Source of the DNA: Candidatus Parepulonipiscium sp. PG-Nuni2H_MBin01
Lineage (GTDB): Bacteria; Bacillota; Clostridia; Lachnospirales; Cellulosilyticaceae
Length of the DNA: 55,142 nucleotides
Assembly: GCA_001994995.1 (NCBI GenBank)
Contig: MDJM01000002.1
Coordinates: 1-55,142 of the forward strand
Direction of reading: 5' to 3'
The position numbers were made by a program, and so were the translations under genes. Shown here piece after piece: positions 1 through 9,033 of this stretch; positions within the stretch are counted from its first letter, which is position 1, and every line of letters begins with the position of its first letter. The notes under the pieces are model-generated. The model saw nothing but the letters and a program-made list of their open reading frames with translations, ran no database searches and was not told where the DNA came from.

Positions 1-316
1 CAAAACCTATTATAACATTGGCGATGTGGACTCACTCTCTTGTGCTTTTTGCAAGGGAAGTATTTATCTGAAAGGATAGATTTATTGATACCATATAGAC
101 TTAGAAAAGGGTTTGTATGTTAAAGAATAAATAATAATTCATTTTTATAGGTAGAATAACAGCAGTTAGCGGTAAGATACCGCCTGAAAATGATGGGCGC
201 GGTAAATAATAATTCATTATTATTGCTTTTTATGCATTTTGGTGATATTTTGTATTCCGCGCTCATACAATTAATTGACGCTAAAATTGTTTTTAGCATT
301 GGAAAGGAGTATTGCA
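1..316. other. Upstream intergenic region, no gene seen
   Basis: No convincing coding frame or RNA gene is seen. The AT-rich stretch holds two near-identical copies of TAAATAATAATTCATT (about 127-142 and 204-219), separated by a short GC-richer patch. pdxS, the usual partner of pdxT, is not visible and would lie outside the window if it is adjacent at all. Confidence 0.4.
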
Positions 317-898
317 ATGACGGTTGCTGTTCTTGCATTACAAGGTGCTTTTATTGAGCATATTAATATTTTAAATGAATTAGGCATTAATACTGTTGAA
401 GTTCGCCAAAAGTCTAATTGGGATTTGTCTTTTGATGGACTTATCATTCCTGGTGGTGAGAGTACTGTTATCGGTAAATTGCTTCATGAGCTGGACTTAT
501 TTTGGGACGTTCGCGATGCTATTTTGGCCGGTTTACCCGTTATGGGGACTTGCGCTGGTATGATTGTGCTAGCACAGCGCATTGTTAATCAACATGGCTC
601 TCATTTGGCTACTATGGATATTGCTGTTCGGCGCAATGCTTTCGGCCGTCAGTTTGATAGTTTTAATATTAGTGCTGATTTTGCGGGGGAGCCTGTGGAG
701 ATGCCTTTTATTCGCGCTCCTTATATAGAAAGTGTAGGTGATGGTGTGGAGGTGTTGTCTGTTGTTAATGATAAGATTGTTGCGGCGAGGCAAGGGAACC
801 AGCTTGCCACCGCTTTCCATCCCGAGCTTACCCATAATCATTTTGTGCATGAGTATTTTGTGGATATGGTTATGAATTGCTGTACTAATGGATGTTAG
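317..898 (+). CDS. pdxT: PLP synthase glutaminase subunit PdxT
   Basis: PdxT hydrolyses glutamine and channels ammonia to PdxS, which builds pyridoxal 5'-phosphate. The 193-residue product has the class I amidotransferase layout: an N-terminal VLALQGAF strand, the PGGEST oxyanion segment, the nucleophile cysteine in GTCAGM, and the C-terminal HPEL segment carrying the His-Glu pair. Its length is normal for the family. The frame is open upstream to 275, but AAAGGAG at 303-309 sits correctly before ATG 317, so 317 is chosen. No pdxS is adjacent on the visible side. deoC follows after a weak hairpin. The family call is secure. Confidence 0.95.
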   Translation: MTVAVLALQGAFIEHINILNELGINTVEVRQKSNWDLSFDGLIIPGGESTVIGKLLHELDLFWDVRDAILAGLPVMGTCAGMIVLAQRIVNQHGSHLATMDIAVRRNAFGRQFDSFNISADFAGEPVEMPFIRAPYIESVGDGVEVLSVVNDKIVAARQGNQLATAFHPELTHNHFVHEYFVDMVMNCCTNGC

Positions 899-913
899 TA
901 CGGCGTTTTTTTT
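882..913 (+). terminator. Hairpin and T-run after pdxT
   Basis: GTACTAA (882-888) pairs with TTAGTAC (895-901) around a 6-base loop. GGCG and eight T follow. The stem overlaps the pdxT stop codon and is AU-rich, so it may only attenuate reading into deoC, which starts 28 bases later. Confidence 0.5.
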
Positions 914-940
914 AATTTGCAAGATGGAAAGGACGATTTT

Positions 941-1594
941 ATGGATAATGTTTCGAGTTTGATTGATTATACATTGTTAAAGCCAACTGCTACATGGGCG
1001 GAGGTTAGGGCTTTGTGTGATGAGGCTAAGGAGGCAGATGTTGCTTCTATTTGTATTGCGCCGTGTTTTGTTAAGCGAGCTAATGCGTATTTAGCAGGAG
1101 AGGTTGCTATTTGCACTGTGATAGGATTTCCACTAGGGTATACTACTACTACCGTTAAAGTGGCTGAGACTATTAACGCAGTGGCTAATGGGGCTAGTGA
1201 GATTGATTTGGTTATTAATTTGGGAGATGTTAAAGCCGGGGAGTTTACTAAAGTGGAGGCTGAGATACGTCAGATTAAGATTGCAACAGCAGGTAAGATA
1301 CTTAAGGTTATTATTGAGACGTGTTATTTGACTGAGGATGAGAAAGTGGAGCTGTGTAAAGTTGTTACGCGCGCAGGGGCAGCTTTTATTAAGACTTCGA
1401 CGGGATTTGGTTCGGGCGGAGCTACAGTTGCGGATATTTCGTTAATGAAAGCGCATGTTGGTAGCGAGGTTGGGATTAAAGCATCGGGGGGAATACGTTC
1501 ATACGAGGATGCTACAGGATTGATTGCAGCAGGGGCAACTAGGTTAGGAACTAGTTCGTTGCTAAGGTCACCGAAGGTTGAGTCAGACTATTAG
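941..1594 (+). CDS. deoC: Deoxyribose-phosphate aldolase DeoC
   Basis: DeoC cleaves 2-deoxyribose 5-phosphate to glyceraldehyde 3-phosphate and acetaldehyde in deoxynucleoside catabolism. The 217-residue class I aldolase shows EIDLVIN with the catalytic Asp, the Schiff-base lysine in AAFIKTSTGF, and the second active-site lysine in GIKASGGIR, near the C-terminal phosphate-binding region. The frame can be extended to a TTG at 917, but GGAAAGGA at 927-934 precedes ATG 941, which matches family N-termini. The gene is downstream of pdxT on the same strand, and a strong terminator follows. No other nucleoside-catabolism genes are nearby. Confidence 0.95.
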   Translation: MDNVSSLIDYTLLKPTATWAEVRALCDEAKEADVASICIAPCFVKRANAYLAGEVAICTVIGFPLGYTTTTVKVAETINAVANGASEIDLVINLGDVKAGEFTKVEAEIRQIKIATAGKILKVIIETCYLTEDEKVELCKVVTRAGAAFIKTSTGFGSGGATVADISLMKAHVGSEVGIKASGGIRSYEDATGLIAAGATRLGTSSLLRSPKVESDY

Positions 1595-1660
1595 AATAAT
1601 ATTTGTTATAATTAGAAGAATATTTATTATATAAGGAAGAAACGCTGTTTAATACGGCGT

Positions 1661-1700
1661 AAAAAAAAACGGCACTGTAATCAAAGTGCCGTTTTTTTTT
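1661..1700. terminator. Bidirectional terminator between deoC and the stalk protein gene
   Basis: ACGGCACT (1669-1676) pairs with AGTGCCGT (1684-1691), flanked by a nine-A run on the left and a nine-T run on the right, so it can serve both strands. Its right end overlaps the stop codon of the convergent minus-strand gene. Confidence 0.9.
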
Positions 1701-2559
1701 AGTTCCAACCTGTGTGCAGGATTTCTATATCATCATACGTTATGTTTGATGTATCGGATAATGTTATCCAATCGGTTAAGTTTGTTGTAGTTTCTATTAA
1801 GTTATAATCTTGTTCGCTAATAGTATACCATTGTTTATTGAAAGTGTCTCTCATTATGTATTGTGTGGTAGTGATACCATTATCAATTTTTTGGTAAATT
1901 TCATATTTTTCTAATTCAACTGCATTTATTCCTGTAAATGTATAGTCTTTTATAAAGTAGTAATAGTTTGGTATATTAACATGAGTGCCTGCGCCGTAGT
2001 ATAAAGGGAAATCAGTAGGTTCTTGTTTAGCTGCGTCTATAATAGTTTTTATATGGGCTATGCATATGTTGTTAGTGTTCATTGTAGTTATATAGCCTAG
2101 GTTTACTAGCTGGCTCGTTTGTATAGCTTCAATTTTATTTTCGCCTGAGTAAACGCTAGCTGTAGTAATGTGAATTGCTGTGGTAGTGTAATATAGGTCG
2201 ATTTCAAATACTTCAGCTACAATATCTAGTGGAACCATAAGTTGATGATTTTTAAAGTACATTGCTGCTGTGCCCATATCATATTCTTCAGCATTAATTG
2301 CTGCTATATTCCAGCCTATTGCAAGTGTCATAGTGGAAGTTTCGGATGTTATTGTCATATAAGGATATTCCCATGTTGTATTTAGCTGCAGCAGGTCAGT
2401 TATAATGTTTAGAGGTACGTATGCTATGTTGTCTTTTATTTCTGGGGTTGTCTGCTCGGGGTTTTGTAATACATTGTAGTTGTCGATATATAATTGTGTA
2501 TTTGCAAATGTTTGCATTGGTAGTGATAGTAGTAATATTGCTAATTTAATTTTGTTCAT
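1699..2559 (-). CDS. Secreted protein with copper amine oxidase N-terminal-like (stalk) domain
   Basis: The 286-residue product starts with a typical signal peptide (MNKIKLAILLLSLPMQTFA, cleavage near residue 19-20). Residues about 22-135 match the Cu_amine_oxidN1 pattern: two alternating blocks containing VPLNIITDLL and VPLDIVAEVF, spaced as in stalk domains of clostridial surface proteins. The rest is Thr/Ile/Tyr-rich without a motif I recognise. These domains are usually non-catalytic wall- or surface-associated modules, so a copper enzyme is not implied. The start has an AAAGGAGACC-type ribosome site. The gene stands alone, with a shared terminator downstream and a repeat-rich region upstream. 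The domain call is good; the role is unknown. Confidence 0.8.
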   Translation of the reverse strand: MNKIKLAILLLSLPMQTFANTQLYIDNYNVLQNPEQTTPEIKDNIAYVPLNIITDLLQLNTTWEYPYMTITSETSTMTLAIGWNIAAINAEEYDMGTAAMYFKNHQLMVPLDIVAEVFEIDLYYTTTAIHITTASVYSGENKIEAIQTSQLVNLGYITTMNTNNICIAHIKTIIDAAKQEPTDFPLYYGAGTHVNIPNYYYFIKDYTFTGINAVELEKYEIYQKIDNGITTTQYIMRDTFNKQWYTISEQDYNLIETTTNLTDWITLSDTSNITYDDIEILHTGWN

Positions 2560-2601
2560 AAATGGTCTCCTTTAGAGAGTTTGGGTTTTGTTAATTTAAT
2601 A

Positions 2602-2764
2602 ATCGACTTCCGTCGGGGGGGGCCGGAGGCCCCCTCAGGGGCGAAGCCCCTGTGTTACTTGAACTTGAGATTACTTGATTTTAATCGGTCGGCTTCCGTT
2701 TAGGGCGTGGGGCCGGAGGCCCCACCAGGGGCGAAGCCCCTGTGTTACTTGGACTTCGAATTAA
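2602..2764 (+). repeat. Two tandem GC-rich palindromic repeat units
   Basis: Two units of roughly 80 bases lie in the 338-base gap between the stalk protein and the oligopeptide-binding protein. Each carries two hairpins: GGGGCCGGAGGCCCC-like, then CAGGGGCGAAGCCCCTG, followed by TGTTACTTG. In unit 1 these are 2618-2634 and 2636-2652. The elements are very GC-rich against AT-rich flanks. Related copies occur at about 28797-28840 (opposite orientation), 33051-33077 and 38109-38160. The rest of the gap (about 2765-2897) holds a direct repeat ATTGTTGTAC (2828 and 2864) and the ribosome site of the next gene. Confidence 0.85.
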
Positions 2765-2897
2765 ATTAACAATGCCTAAGTCTATTAGTTACTATACTAT
2801 GTGCTACGCGCAAATATTATAATTAAAATTGTTGTACTAAATGATAATGAATATGCATAATAATTGTTGTACAGATTATTTAAGGGGGATTAATATA

Positions 2898-4694
2898 ATG
2901 AAGTTTAAGATATTTTTAGCGAGTTTTTTAGTAGCAAGTTTAATTGGTTGTTCATCTAATGATACACCGGTTTCTACTGTTTCTATACCAGATGAAGAAA
3001 TTGATGTTTCTATTTCCATTTTTGATGATGAATTAGAGCATGAATTTCCTACTACTGCTGTCCTAGAAGAGGAACCAATTGAGGAAATTGATGTTACATT
3101 ATCTCCTAATGGCTATCCTATTTCACAAACACAAGAGTTAATTTTTAATTTAGGCGTTGACCCACTCACTTTAGACCCGCAGTTAAACACTGCTATAGAC
3201 GGCGGATACGTTCTTAATAATACGTTTGAAGGGCTTGTTCGCGAAGTTGGCGGCGAGATTATTCCTGCCACAGCGCAAACTTGGACTATTGCAAATGTTT
3301 CAGAAGATATGATGGATGAGTTGGGGGTTTCTTCTGAAGCTTTAGTTTATACGTTTACTTTGCGAGATGATGTTAAGTGGTCCGATGGTGTGGATGTTGT
3401 TGCGGCGGATTTTGAATTTGCTTGGAAAAGGGCTATGAACCCAGAAACAGGCGGCCAATATGGCAATTTATTCGTTTCTGCTAACATTTTAAATGCGGAT
3501 TTAATTATGTCAGGCGATGTTTCATATGAAGAGCTTGGCGTTACTGCATTAGATGATAAAACTTTGCAAGTTGTTTTAACGTCGCCATGTGAATATTTCT
3601 TAGCACTTAGTATAGCAAATTCATTTTTGCCAGTGCGCGAAGATATAGTTACATCTGATGGTTCGTGGTCTAAAGACCCTGCTTTAGCTGTGTCTAATGG
3701 GCCGTTTGTTCTTAGTGATTATGCTATTGGCGATCAGCTTGTGCTTACTAAAAATGAGCATTATTGGAATGCGGATAATGTATATTTAGAGACGATTATA
3801 TGTGATATGATAGTGGAAGCGTCAACAGCGCTAACGGCATTTAACTCTTCTAATCTACATATGAATGGCACGGTGCCAACTGATGAGTTACCTCAACTTA
3901 TTATTGAGTCAGAAGAGATGTATATTTTGCCTAACATTGGGACGTATTATATTGCTATGAATTTGGAAGAAGATATTTTTGATGATGTCAATGTAAGAAA
4001 AGCGTTAAGTTTAGCGATTGATAGAGAGCTTATTGTGGAGCAAGTTACGCGTGGCGGTGAAACGATTGCTACGGGATTTGTAGGGCCAGGGTTTTTGGAT
4101 GCTAATGGCGATGAGTTTATGGTAGTGGCAGGTGATTATGGCATTTCTTATAATGCTGATGTGGAAGCTGCGCAGGCGGCGCTTTCTGATGCTGGTTATC
4201 CTGGTGGAGAAGGTTTTCCAACGCTAGAGTTTTTGTATAATACTAATGAGACTCATCAGAAGATAGCGCAAGCTATTCAGGAGATGTGGAAACAAAATTT
4301 AGGGATTGATGTTACTCTTACTAATCAGGAGTGGGCTGTGTTTTTGGAATCGCGTACTATTGGTGATTATGAGATAGCGCGCAATGGCTGGATTGGAGAT
4401 TATACTGACCCAAATACGATGTTAGAGATTTTCTTATCTGACCATGGGCAAAATACTATTAGATTTGATGATGAGGATTATGATAATGCTATGGCTAATG
4501 CGAGGGTTACAAGAGGGCAGGAGCGTATGGAGTATTTGTATGAGGCGCAGGATATTTTGATGGAGCAACATGCTATTATTCCGGTTTATCATTATGTATA
4601 TACATGGCAAGTGGATAATTCGGTGGAAGGCTGGGAGTTTGCGGCTAATGGCCGTCCGTGGCTTGGTGATGTAGTTATGGTGGATAGAGATTAA
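2898..4694 (+). CDS. OppA-family peptide-binding lipoprotein (orphan)
   Basis: This is an extracytoplasmic binding protein of the SBP_bac_5 family, which delivers oligopeptides (sometimes other solutes) to an Opp/Dpp-type importer. The signal peptide ends in the lipobox LIGC (MKFKIFLASFLVASLIGCSS), then an acidic linker of about 60 residues, then the canonical FNLGVDPLTLDPQLNT opening and domains typical of OppA, such as FTLRDDVKWSDG and a DYTDPNTMLEIF segment. The start is ATG 2898 with AAGGGGG upstream; the frame is open to 2841. The mature domain resembles the operon-borne OppA at 24729-26432, but no permease or ATPase genes are adjacent. It may share that transporter or bind different peptides. 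Confidence 0.9.
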   Translation: MKFKIFLASFLVASLIGCSSNDTPVSTVSIPDEEIDVSISIFDDELEHEFPTTAVLEEEPIEEIDVTLSPNGYPISQTQELIFNLGVDPLTLDPQLNTAIDGGYVLNNTFEGLVREVGGEIIPATAQTWTIANVSEDMMDELGVSSEALVYTFTLRDDVKWSDGVDVVAADFEFAWKRAMNPETGGQYGNLFVSANILNADLIMSGDVSYEELGVTALDDKTLQVVLTSPCEYFLALSIANSFLPVREDIVTSDGSWSKDPALAVSNGPFVLSDYAIGDQLVLTKNEHYWNADNVYLETIICDMIVEASTALTAFNSSNLHMNGTVPTDELPQLIIESEEMYILPNIGTYYIAMNLEEDIFDDVNVRKALSLAIDRELIVEQVTRGGETIATGFVGPGFLDANGDEFMVVAGDYGISYNADVEAAQAALSDAGYPGGEGFPTLEFLYNTNETHQKIAQAIQEMWKQNLGIDVTLTNQEWAVFLESRTIGDYEIARNGWIGDYTDPNTMLEIFLSDHGQNTIRFDDEDYDNAMANARVTRGQERMEYLYEAQDILMEQHAIIPVYHYVYTWQVDNSVEGWEFAANGRPWLGDVVMVDRD

Positions 4695-4760
4695 TTTTTT
4701 GACATTATTTTTCTATTACAACAACACTTCATTTGATACGCGACCAAATTAAATTTTTAA

Positions 4761-4791
4761 AGAGAAGCTATTATAGCTTCTCTTTTTTTTT
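4761..4791 (+). terminator. Rho-independent terminator
   Basis: A perfect 10-bp stem AGAGAAGCTA (4761-4770) / TAGCTTCTCT (4774-4783) with a 3-base loop and nine T. It ends the orphan oppA-like transcript. It lies just past the dapA stop and could also act, less well, on the minus strand. Confidence 0.9.
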
Positions 4792-4793
4792 AT

Positions 4794-5672
4794 CTATATT
4801 AAGCCGTAATCTGCTAATACTGTTGTTAAAATTTCTAAATTTGCTTGTTCCATAGGCACTAGTGGCAGCCTGCATTGCCCCACTTCCATTCCCATCATAT
4901 TTAATGCAGCCTTTGTTGGCGCTGGGTTTGATTCTATAAATAAGGCCCTTATTAATGGCAGTGCTTTAAGCTGTAGCTCGCGCGCTTTGTCTATATCGCC
5001 ATTTATAAAATGTTCGTATATCATATGAGTGTCATATGGAATTACGTTAGCCATAACCGAAATTAATCCTTTACCTCCGTATGCAAGGGTCGGCAAAAAC
5101 ACTGGGTCATCTCCAGTATATACGCTAAAGTCGCTTGGGCATACGCGAACTAATTCTGCCACTTGGCTTAGTACGCATTCTTTTATAGCAACGATATTAT
5201 CAATTTCGGCTAACGATTTTATTGTATCTACAGTTAAGCTGGCAACCGTTCTGCCAGGTACGTTATATAAAACTATAGGTATATCAACCGCGTTTGCCAC
5301 AGCTTCAAAGTGAGCATGCATACCGCGTTGCGTAGGTTTATTGTAGTATGGCACTACGCTTAGTATAGCGTCCGCCCCAGCTTCTTGCGCTGCTTTGCTT
5401 GCGTTTACAGCGCCGTTTGTGTTGTTGCTACCAGCTCCCGCAATTACTGGTATTCGGCCACCCACAGTTTTTACAGTGAAGTTTATCGCCTCTATCTGTT
5501 CCTTTGGTGTCATTGTAGGCGTTTCTCCTGTAGTCCCACAAATTATAATCGAGTCAGTTTTATTGTCAATTTGAAATTCTAGCAATTTTTCTAATTTATC
5601 AAAATCAATACCAGTTTGTGTAAACGGCGTAATTATTGCCACTCCAGTGCCAGTAAATAAAGTTTGTTTCAT
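4794..5672 (-). CDS. dapA: 4-hydroxy-tetrahydrodipicolinate synthase
   Basis: DapA condenses pyruvate with aspartate semialdehyde, the first committed step of the lysine/diaminopimelate branch, and supplies meso-DAP for the wall. The 292-residue TIM barrel shows GTTGE (residues 46-50), PYYNKP (108-113), the catalytic Tyr136 in LYNVPGRT and the Schiff-base Lys164 in VAIKE. It has the full family length, and ATG 5672 is preceded by AGGAGG on the minus strand. The next upstream gene on the strand (an SDR reductase) is 78 bases away, so co-transcription is possible but not shown. No dapB is in view. A related aldolase of the NanA/DapA superfamily is possible, but the residues favour DapA. Confidence 0.92.
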   Translation of the reverse strand: MKQTLFTGTGVAIITPFTQTGIDFDKLEKLLEFQIDNKTDSIIICGTTGETPTMTPKEQIEAINFTVKTVGGRIPVIAGAGSNNTNGAVNASKAAQEAGADAILSVVPYYNKPTQRGMHAHFEAVANAVDIPIVLYNVPGRTVASLTVDTIKSLAEIDNIVAIKECVLSQVAELVRVCPSDFSVYTGDDPVFLPTLAYGGKGLISVMANVIPYDTHMIYEHFINGDIDKARELQLKALPLIRALFIESNPAPTKAALNMMGMEVGQCRLPLVPMEQANLEILTTVLADYGLI

Positions 5673-5750
5673 GGTCAGTCCTCCTAGATAATTTGTTGTT
5701 TTACATATAACATATTCAGTAGTAATAATAATAGAGCTTGTAATTTTTAA

Positions 5751-6479
5751 TTAAGTTAATCCGCCGTCTAGTGTAATAATTTGTCCCGTTAAGTAGCTGG
5801 AGCTATCTTGGGCTAAATACCAGCATAGGTTAGCCACATCGGCCACTGTGCCAGCTCTCATTAACGGTACGTTTTCCAAAAACAGCAGTCGGTCTTTAGA
5901 TGAGTATAGCAGGTTCATATCTGTATCTATCCAGCCACATGCGATGGCGTTAACTCGGATATTAGATGTGCCTAGCTCTTTAGCTAGCGCTTTTGTGAGA
6001 CCGTGCAAGCCACTTTTGCTTGTGGAGTAAGCAACTTCGCACGACGCTCCTATTGAACCCCAGATTGATGATATGTTAATTATGTTACCTTGATGTTGTC
6101 TTATCATATGAGGTGCAGCCAGGTAGGAGCAGTAGTAGGCGCTATTTAAGTTAGAGTTTATTATTTTATTCCATACGTCCGGAGGGGTTTCTGTAAATAG
6201 TGCAGTGTAGCCTATGCCAGCATTGTTAATGACTACATCTGGGTAGTTGCCAGTATTTTGCAAAATAAAGTCAAATAGGTCAACGCAACATTCGTATCTA
6301 GATACATCTGCCACGCACTGTAATACGTTATATCCCATTACGATAAAATCATCGTAAGTTTGTTGTAATTGCTCCGTGTTATGAGCGCTATTTAATATGA
6401 CACATTCTCCATTGCGGGCGAATTGTCTTGCAATTTCTCTACCTATGCCACGAGAAGAGCCAGTTACTAATACTGTCAT
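5751..6479 (-). CDS. SDR-family NAD(P)-dependent oxidoreductase (FabG-like)
   Basis: A classical short-chain dehydrogenase of 242 residues: dinucleotide-binding TGSSRGIG (6-13), NNAG (85-88), catalytic Ser near 137-138 (INISS), and YSTSK giving Tyr151 and Lys155. It resembles 3-oxoacyl-ACP reductases, including the stand-alone FabG-like proteins of Firmicutes, but the substrate cannot be read from sequence and no other fatty-acid genes are adjacent. Its ATG overlaps the nfo stop by 4 bases (ATGA), implying translational coupling in a two-gene unit with nfo first. Confidence 0.88.
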   Translation of the reverse strand: MTVLVTGSSRGIGREIARQFARNGECVILNSAHNTEQLQQTYDDFIVMGYNVLQCVADVSRYECCVDLFDFILQNTGNYPDVVINNAGIGYTALFTETPPDVWNKIINSNLNSAYYCSYLAAPHMIRQHQGNIINISSIWGSIGASCEVAYSTSKSGLHGLTKALAKELGTSNIRVNAIACGWIDTDMNLLYSSKDRLLFLENVPLMRAGTVADVANLCWYLAQDSSSYLTGQIITLDGGLT

Positions 6480-7342
6480 AGTTCACCTCTTAATAATGCT
6501 ATTTCTTCTTTATATAAATTATGCTTATCGTCTAGCCAAGGGGTTTCTAAAATAAGCGGTTTGTTATCAAACACCGGGTGCCTAATTATTTTATGGAGCG
6601 CCTGTAGGCCAATTTTATCTTCCCCGCGCGGATTGTCGCTAGTTGCGCCAATGTTTGCATGCCTATCTTTTTTCGCCCCACATATATTTATGGAGCCGTT
6701 TATGTGCAAAACCTTTATAAACTGCTGACCAACCTTATTATCAAAGTCTTCCATAACACCATCAAAGTTGTTTACTATATCATAGCCACTATCATGCATA
6801 TGACATGTGTCTAGACATACGCCAATTTTATCTTGCAGTTTAATGCCATTAATTATAGCGCTAAGCTCCTCAAAATTTCGGCCAATTTCGGTGCCTTTAC
6901 CAGCCATAGTTTCTAGGCAAACTATAGGCAGATGTTCTTGTATTACTTCATTAAGGCCAGCTATAATGCGCTCAATGCCACTTTGCGCGGTGGATGTAGT
7001 AAATGCGCCTGGGTGAAGAACAACGTAATTAGCACCAAAAGCATGCGCGCGCTGTAGCTCCACAGCCAAAAACTCTCGCGCCAAATTATAAGTATCTTCC
7101 TTACAAGAAGCGAGATTGATTATATACGGAGCATGAACTACAATGTCACTAAGATTATGTTGACTCATAAAATCAAGAGCCTCGGGGATTTTAAGTTTGT
7201 CTAGAGCAGAGCGGCGAGTGTTTTGTGGCGCTCCTGTATATACCATAAATGTATCAGCACCGTATGAATAGGCTTCCTTAGCTGCACCAAGAAGACCTGC
7301 TGATGACGATGATAAAGATACATGTGAACCAAGTTTTAACAT
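6476..7342 (-). CDS. nfo: Endonuclease IV (AP endonuclease)
   Basis: Nfo cuts the backbone 5' to abasic sites in base-excision repair, using a three-metal centre. The 288-residue protein shows the expected ligand segments in order: GSHVS at the N-terminus, VVLHPG, CLETMAGKG, CLDTCHMHDSG, LHINGS, RHANIG and LILETPW. The length is normal. The start codon is preceded by AAAGGACA on the minus strand. It is the promoter-proximal gene of the nfo-SDR pair. An AT-rich 196-base gap separates it from the divergent LCP gene. The call is confident. Confidence 0.95.
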   Translation of the reverse strand: MLKLGSHVSLSSSSAGLLGAAKEAYSYGADTFMVYTGAPQNTRRSALDKLKIPEALDFMSQHNLSDIVVHAPYIINLASCKEDTYNLAREFLAVELQRAHAFGANYVVLHPGAFTTSTAQSGIERIIAGLNEVIQEHLPIVCLETMAGKGTEIGRNFEELSAIINGIKLQDKIGVCLDTCHMHDSGYDIVNNFDGVMEDFDNKVGQQFIKVLHINGSINICGAKKDRHANIGATSDNPRGEDKIGLQALHKIIRHPVFDNKPLILETPWLDDKHNLYKEEIALLRGEL

Positions 7343-7538
7343 AAATATTGTCCTTTCTTTAAACCAAGCTACATGAATTATAATAACCTATTTTCATATG
7401 GTTTATCAAGTAGTACTAAGCTAAAAATACCAAATTAACTTGTAAATATTGGCTATAGTAGATGTGGGGGCATTTGTGTTATTATAATATACAGTAGTAA
7501 ACATAAAAAGGGGGGCACTAAAATAAGGAGGTAAGGCT

Positions 7539-8894
7539 ATGAATAAAAAAACTACTAAAAAATCAACACTAACCAGTTTGTTTCTAAAAACCGCAATAGT
7601 GACATTTATCTTTTTTTCTTTAGCGGCCGGCGGTGCAGTCTGGGCATATAATTCTATTATATATACGCCGGGGGGAGATATAGTAGTTGAGGATTACATG
7701 TTTGAGGAGCCGTTGGTGGTGCAGACTGAAGAGGAGATTATTGCGAATGAGATTGCGGATGAGATTAATAAGACTATAGCAGTTTTTGGTACAGATATTG
7801 ATGGGTATAGGACGGATACTATATTGATTGTGAATTTTAATAGTGTTACAGACAAGGTAAAGGTGGTGTCGGTTCCGAGGGATACTAAGGTGCAGTGGAC
7901 GAGCGCACAAAGGGCAGCGATGGCAGCAAACAGAGGGTATAGTATGAGCGAGACTAAGCTTAATGAGATGACAGCTTATGCGGATGTTGAGAATATAAGA
8001 GATTTTACAATAAAGCAAATTGAGTTGTTGCTTGGGATAAAGATAGATAATTATGTGGTGGTGCCACTTAGCGCATTTAGAGATGTGATAGATGCGATTG
8101 ATGGAGTGACAATGAATGTGCCAACGGATATGTATTATGTGGATAATTTTCAGGGGTTGTATATTAATTTAGAGGAGGGTTATCAGACGCTGGATGGAAG
8201 AAAGGCGGAAATGTTAGTGAGATACAGAGGATATTACGAGGGTGATATTCAGAGAATTTCGGTGCAACAAGAGTTTTTGGAGGCATTTAGTGAGAAGGTG
8301 TTAAGCCCGTCAATAATTAAGAAGATACCAGATTTAGTTTCTGTATTTTTTACATCAGTAAGGACCGACGCATCTATATTAGATGTGTTATCATATTCGG
8401 ATTATGTTAAGAATATTAAAACTGAAAATATTACATTTGATACAATACCGGGAGAAGGGCTTTATATAGGCGGAGTTTCGTATTTTATTCCAGATATGGA
8501 TGAGATGGACCAGTTTGTAAAGGATGTGTTTTTTGACCATGTTAATATTGGTAACGCGGATAGGAGACATAGTAAGCAACAACAAAACACAGCTAGCTTT
8601 GAGGCGACAACTAATTATGAGCTTAGCGAGGAGACTGAAGTGGATAGGTCGCTTGCTATACAGATTTTAAATGCTAGCGATAAATATGGGGCGGAGAATG
8701 AAGCGGAGCAGATGCTGGAGCAAGAGGGGTATTATGTGTGCGGAGCGGGGCCAACGGATGGTGGAGATTTGTATTGTACGCAGATTAACGTTAGGGATTT
8801 TAATGTAGGATTGCAGTTTAAAAAGTATTACCCAGAAGGGGTAATAAATGTAGATAAGAATTTAGCGTATGATGTGCAAATAGTGTTATATTAA
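7539..8894 (+). CDS. LytR-CpsA-Psr (LCP) family wall-polymer ligase, copy 1
   Basis: LCP enzymes transfer undecaprenyl-linked glycopolymers such as teichoic acids or capsule onto peptidoglycan, outside the membrane. The 451-residue protein has a short basic N-terminus, one membrane anchor (about residues 15-37), an LCP domain with FGTDIDGYRTDTILIVN and SVPRDTKV (the Arg/Asp polyphosphate-lipid and metal contacts), RYRGYYEGDIQR, and a C-terminal LytR_C-type domain from about 370 (IQILNAS...). ATG 7539 follows AAGGAGGT. It is a clear tandem paralogue of the gene at 9147. Its partners are probably made by the polysaccharide genes after 38 kb; that link is inferred. Confidence 0.9.
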   Translation: MNKKTTKKSTLTSLFLKTAIVTFIFFSLAAGGAVWAYNSIIYTPGGDIVVEDYMFEEPLVVQTEEEIIANEIADEINKTIAVFGTDIDGYRTDTILIVNFNSVTDKVKVVSVPRDTKVQWTSAQRAAMAANRGYSMSETKLNEMTAYADVENIRDFTIKQIELLLGIKIDNYVVVPLSAFRDVIDAIDGVTMNVPTDMYYVDNFQGLYINLEEGYQTLDGRKAEMLVRYRGYYEGDIQRISVQQEFLEAFSEKVLSPSIIKKIPDLVSVFFTSVRTDASILDVLSYSDYVKNIKTENITFDTIPGEGLYIGGVSYFIPDMDEMDQFVKDVFFDHVNIGNADRRHSKQQQNTASFEATTNYELSEETEVDRSLAIQILNASDKYGAENEAEQMLEQEGYYVCGAGPTDGGDLYCTQINVRDFNVGLQFKKYYPEGVINVDKNLAYDVQIVLY

Positions 8895-8997
8895 TATAAA
8901 ACGAATTAATATATAAAGAAAGTAATATTTACCAGAGAATACAAAGCTTGTAGAGTACGCATAAGTATTCTACGCTTACATATAGTTTTCGTTTATT

Positions 8998-9027
8998 TTG
9001 CTTTTTATCATATTAATATGGTATAAT
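8998..9027 (+). promoter_or_regulatory. Sigma-70-type promoter of second LCP gene
   Basis: TTGCTT (8998-9003) and a perfect TATAAT (9022-9027) are separated by 18 bases. Initiation about 7 bases downstream would put the first base at 9034, exactly where a long inverted repeat begins. Upstream, GTAGAGTAC and GTATTCTAC (about 8950-8974) form a hairpin without a T-run, perhaps a weak end for the first LCP transcript. Confidence 0.7.
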
Positions 9028-9033
9028 AAGGAG

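Noticed and set aside
1-316. tRNA or small RNA gene upstream of pdxT
   Set aside because: No T-loop or acceptor-stem pattern was seen; only AT-rich short repeats.
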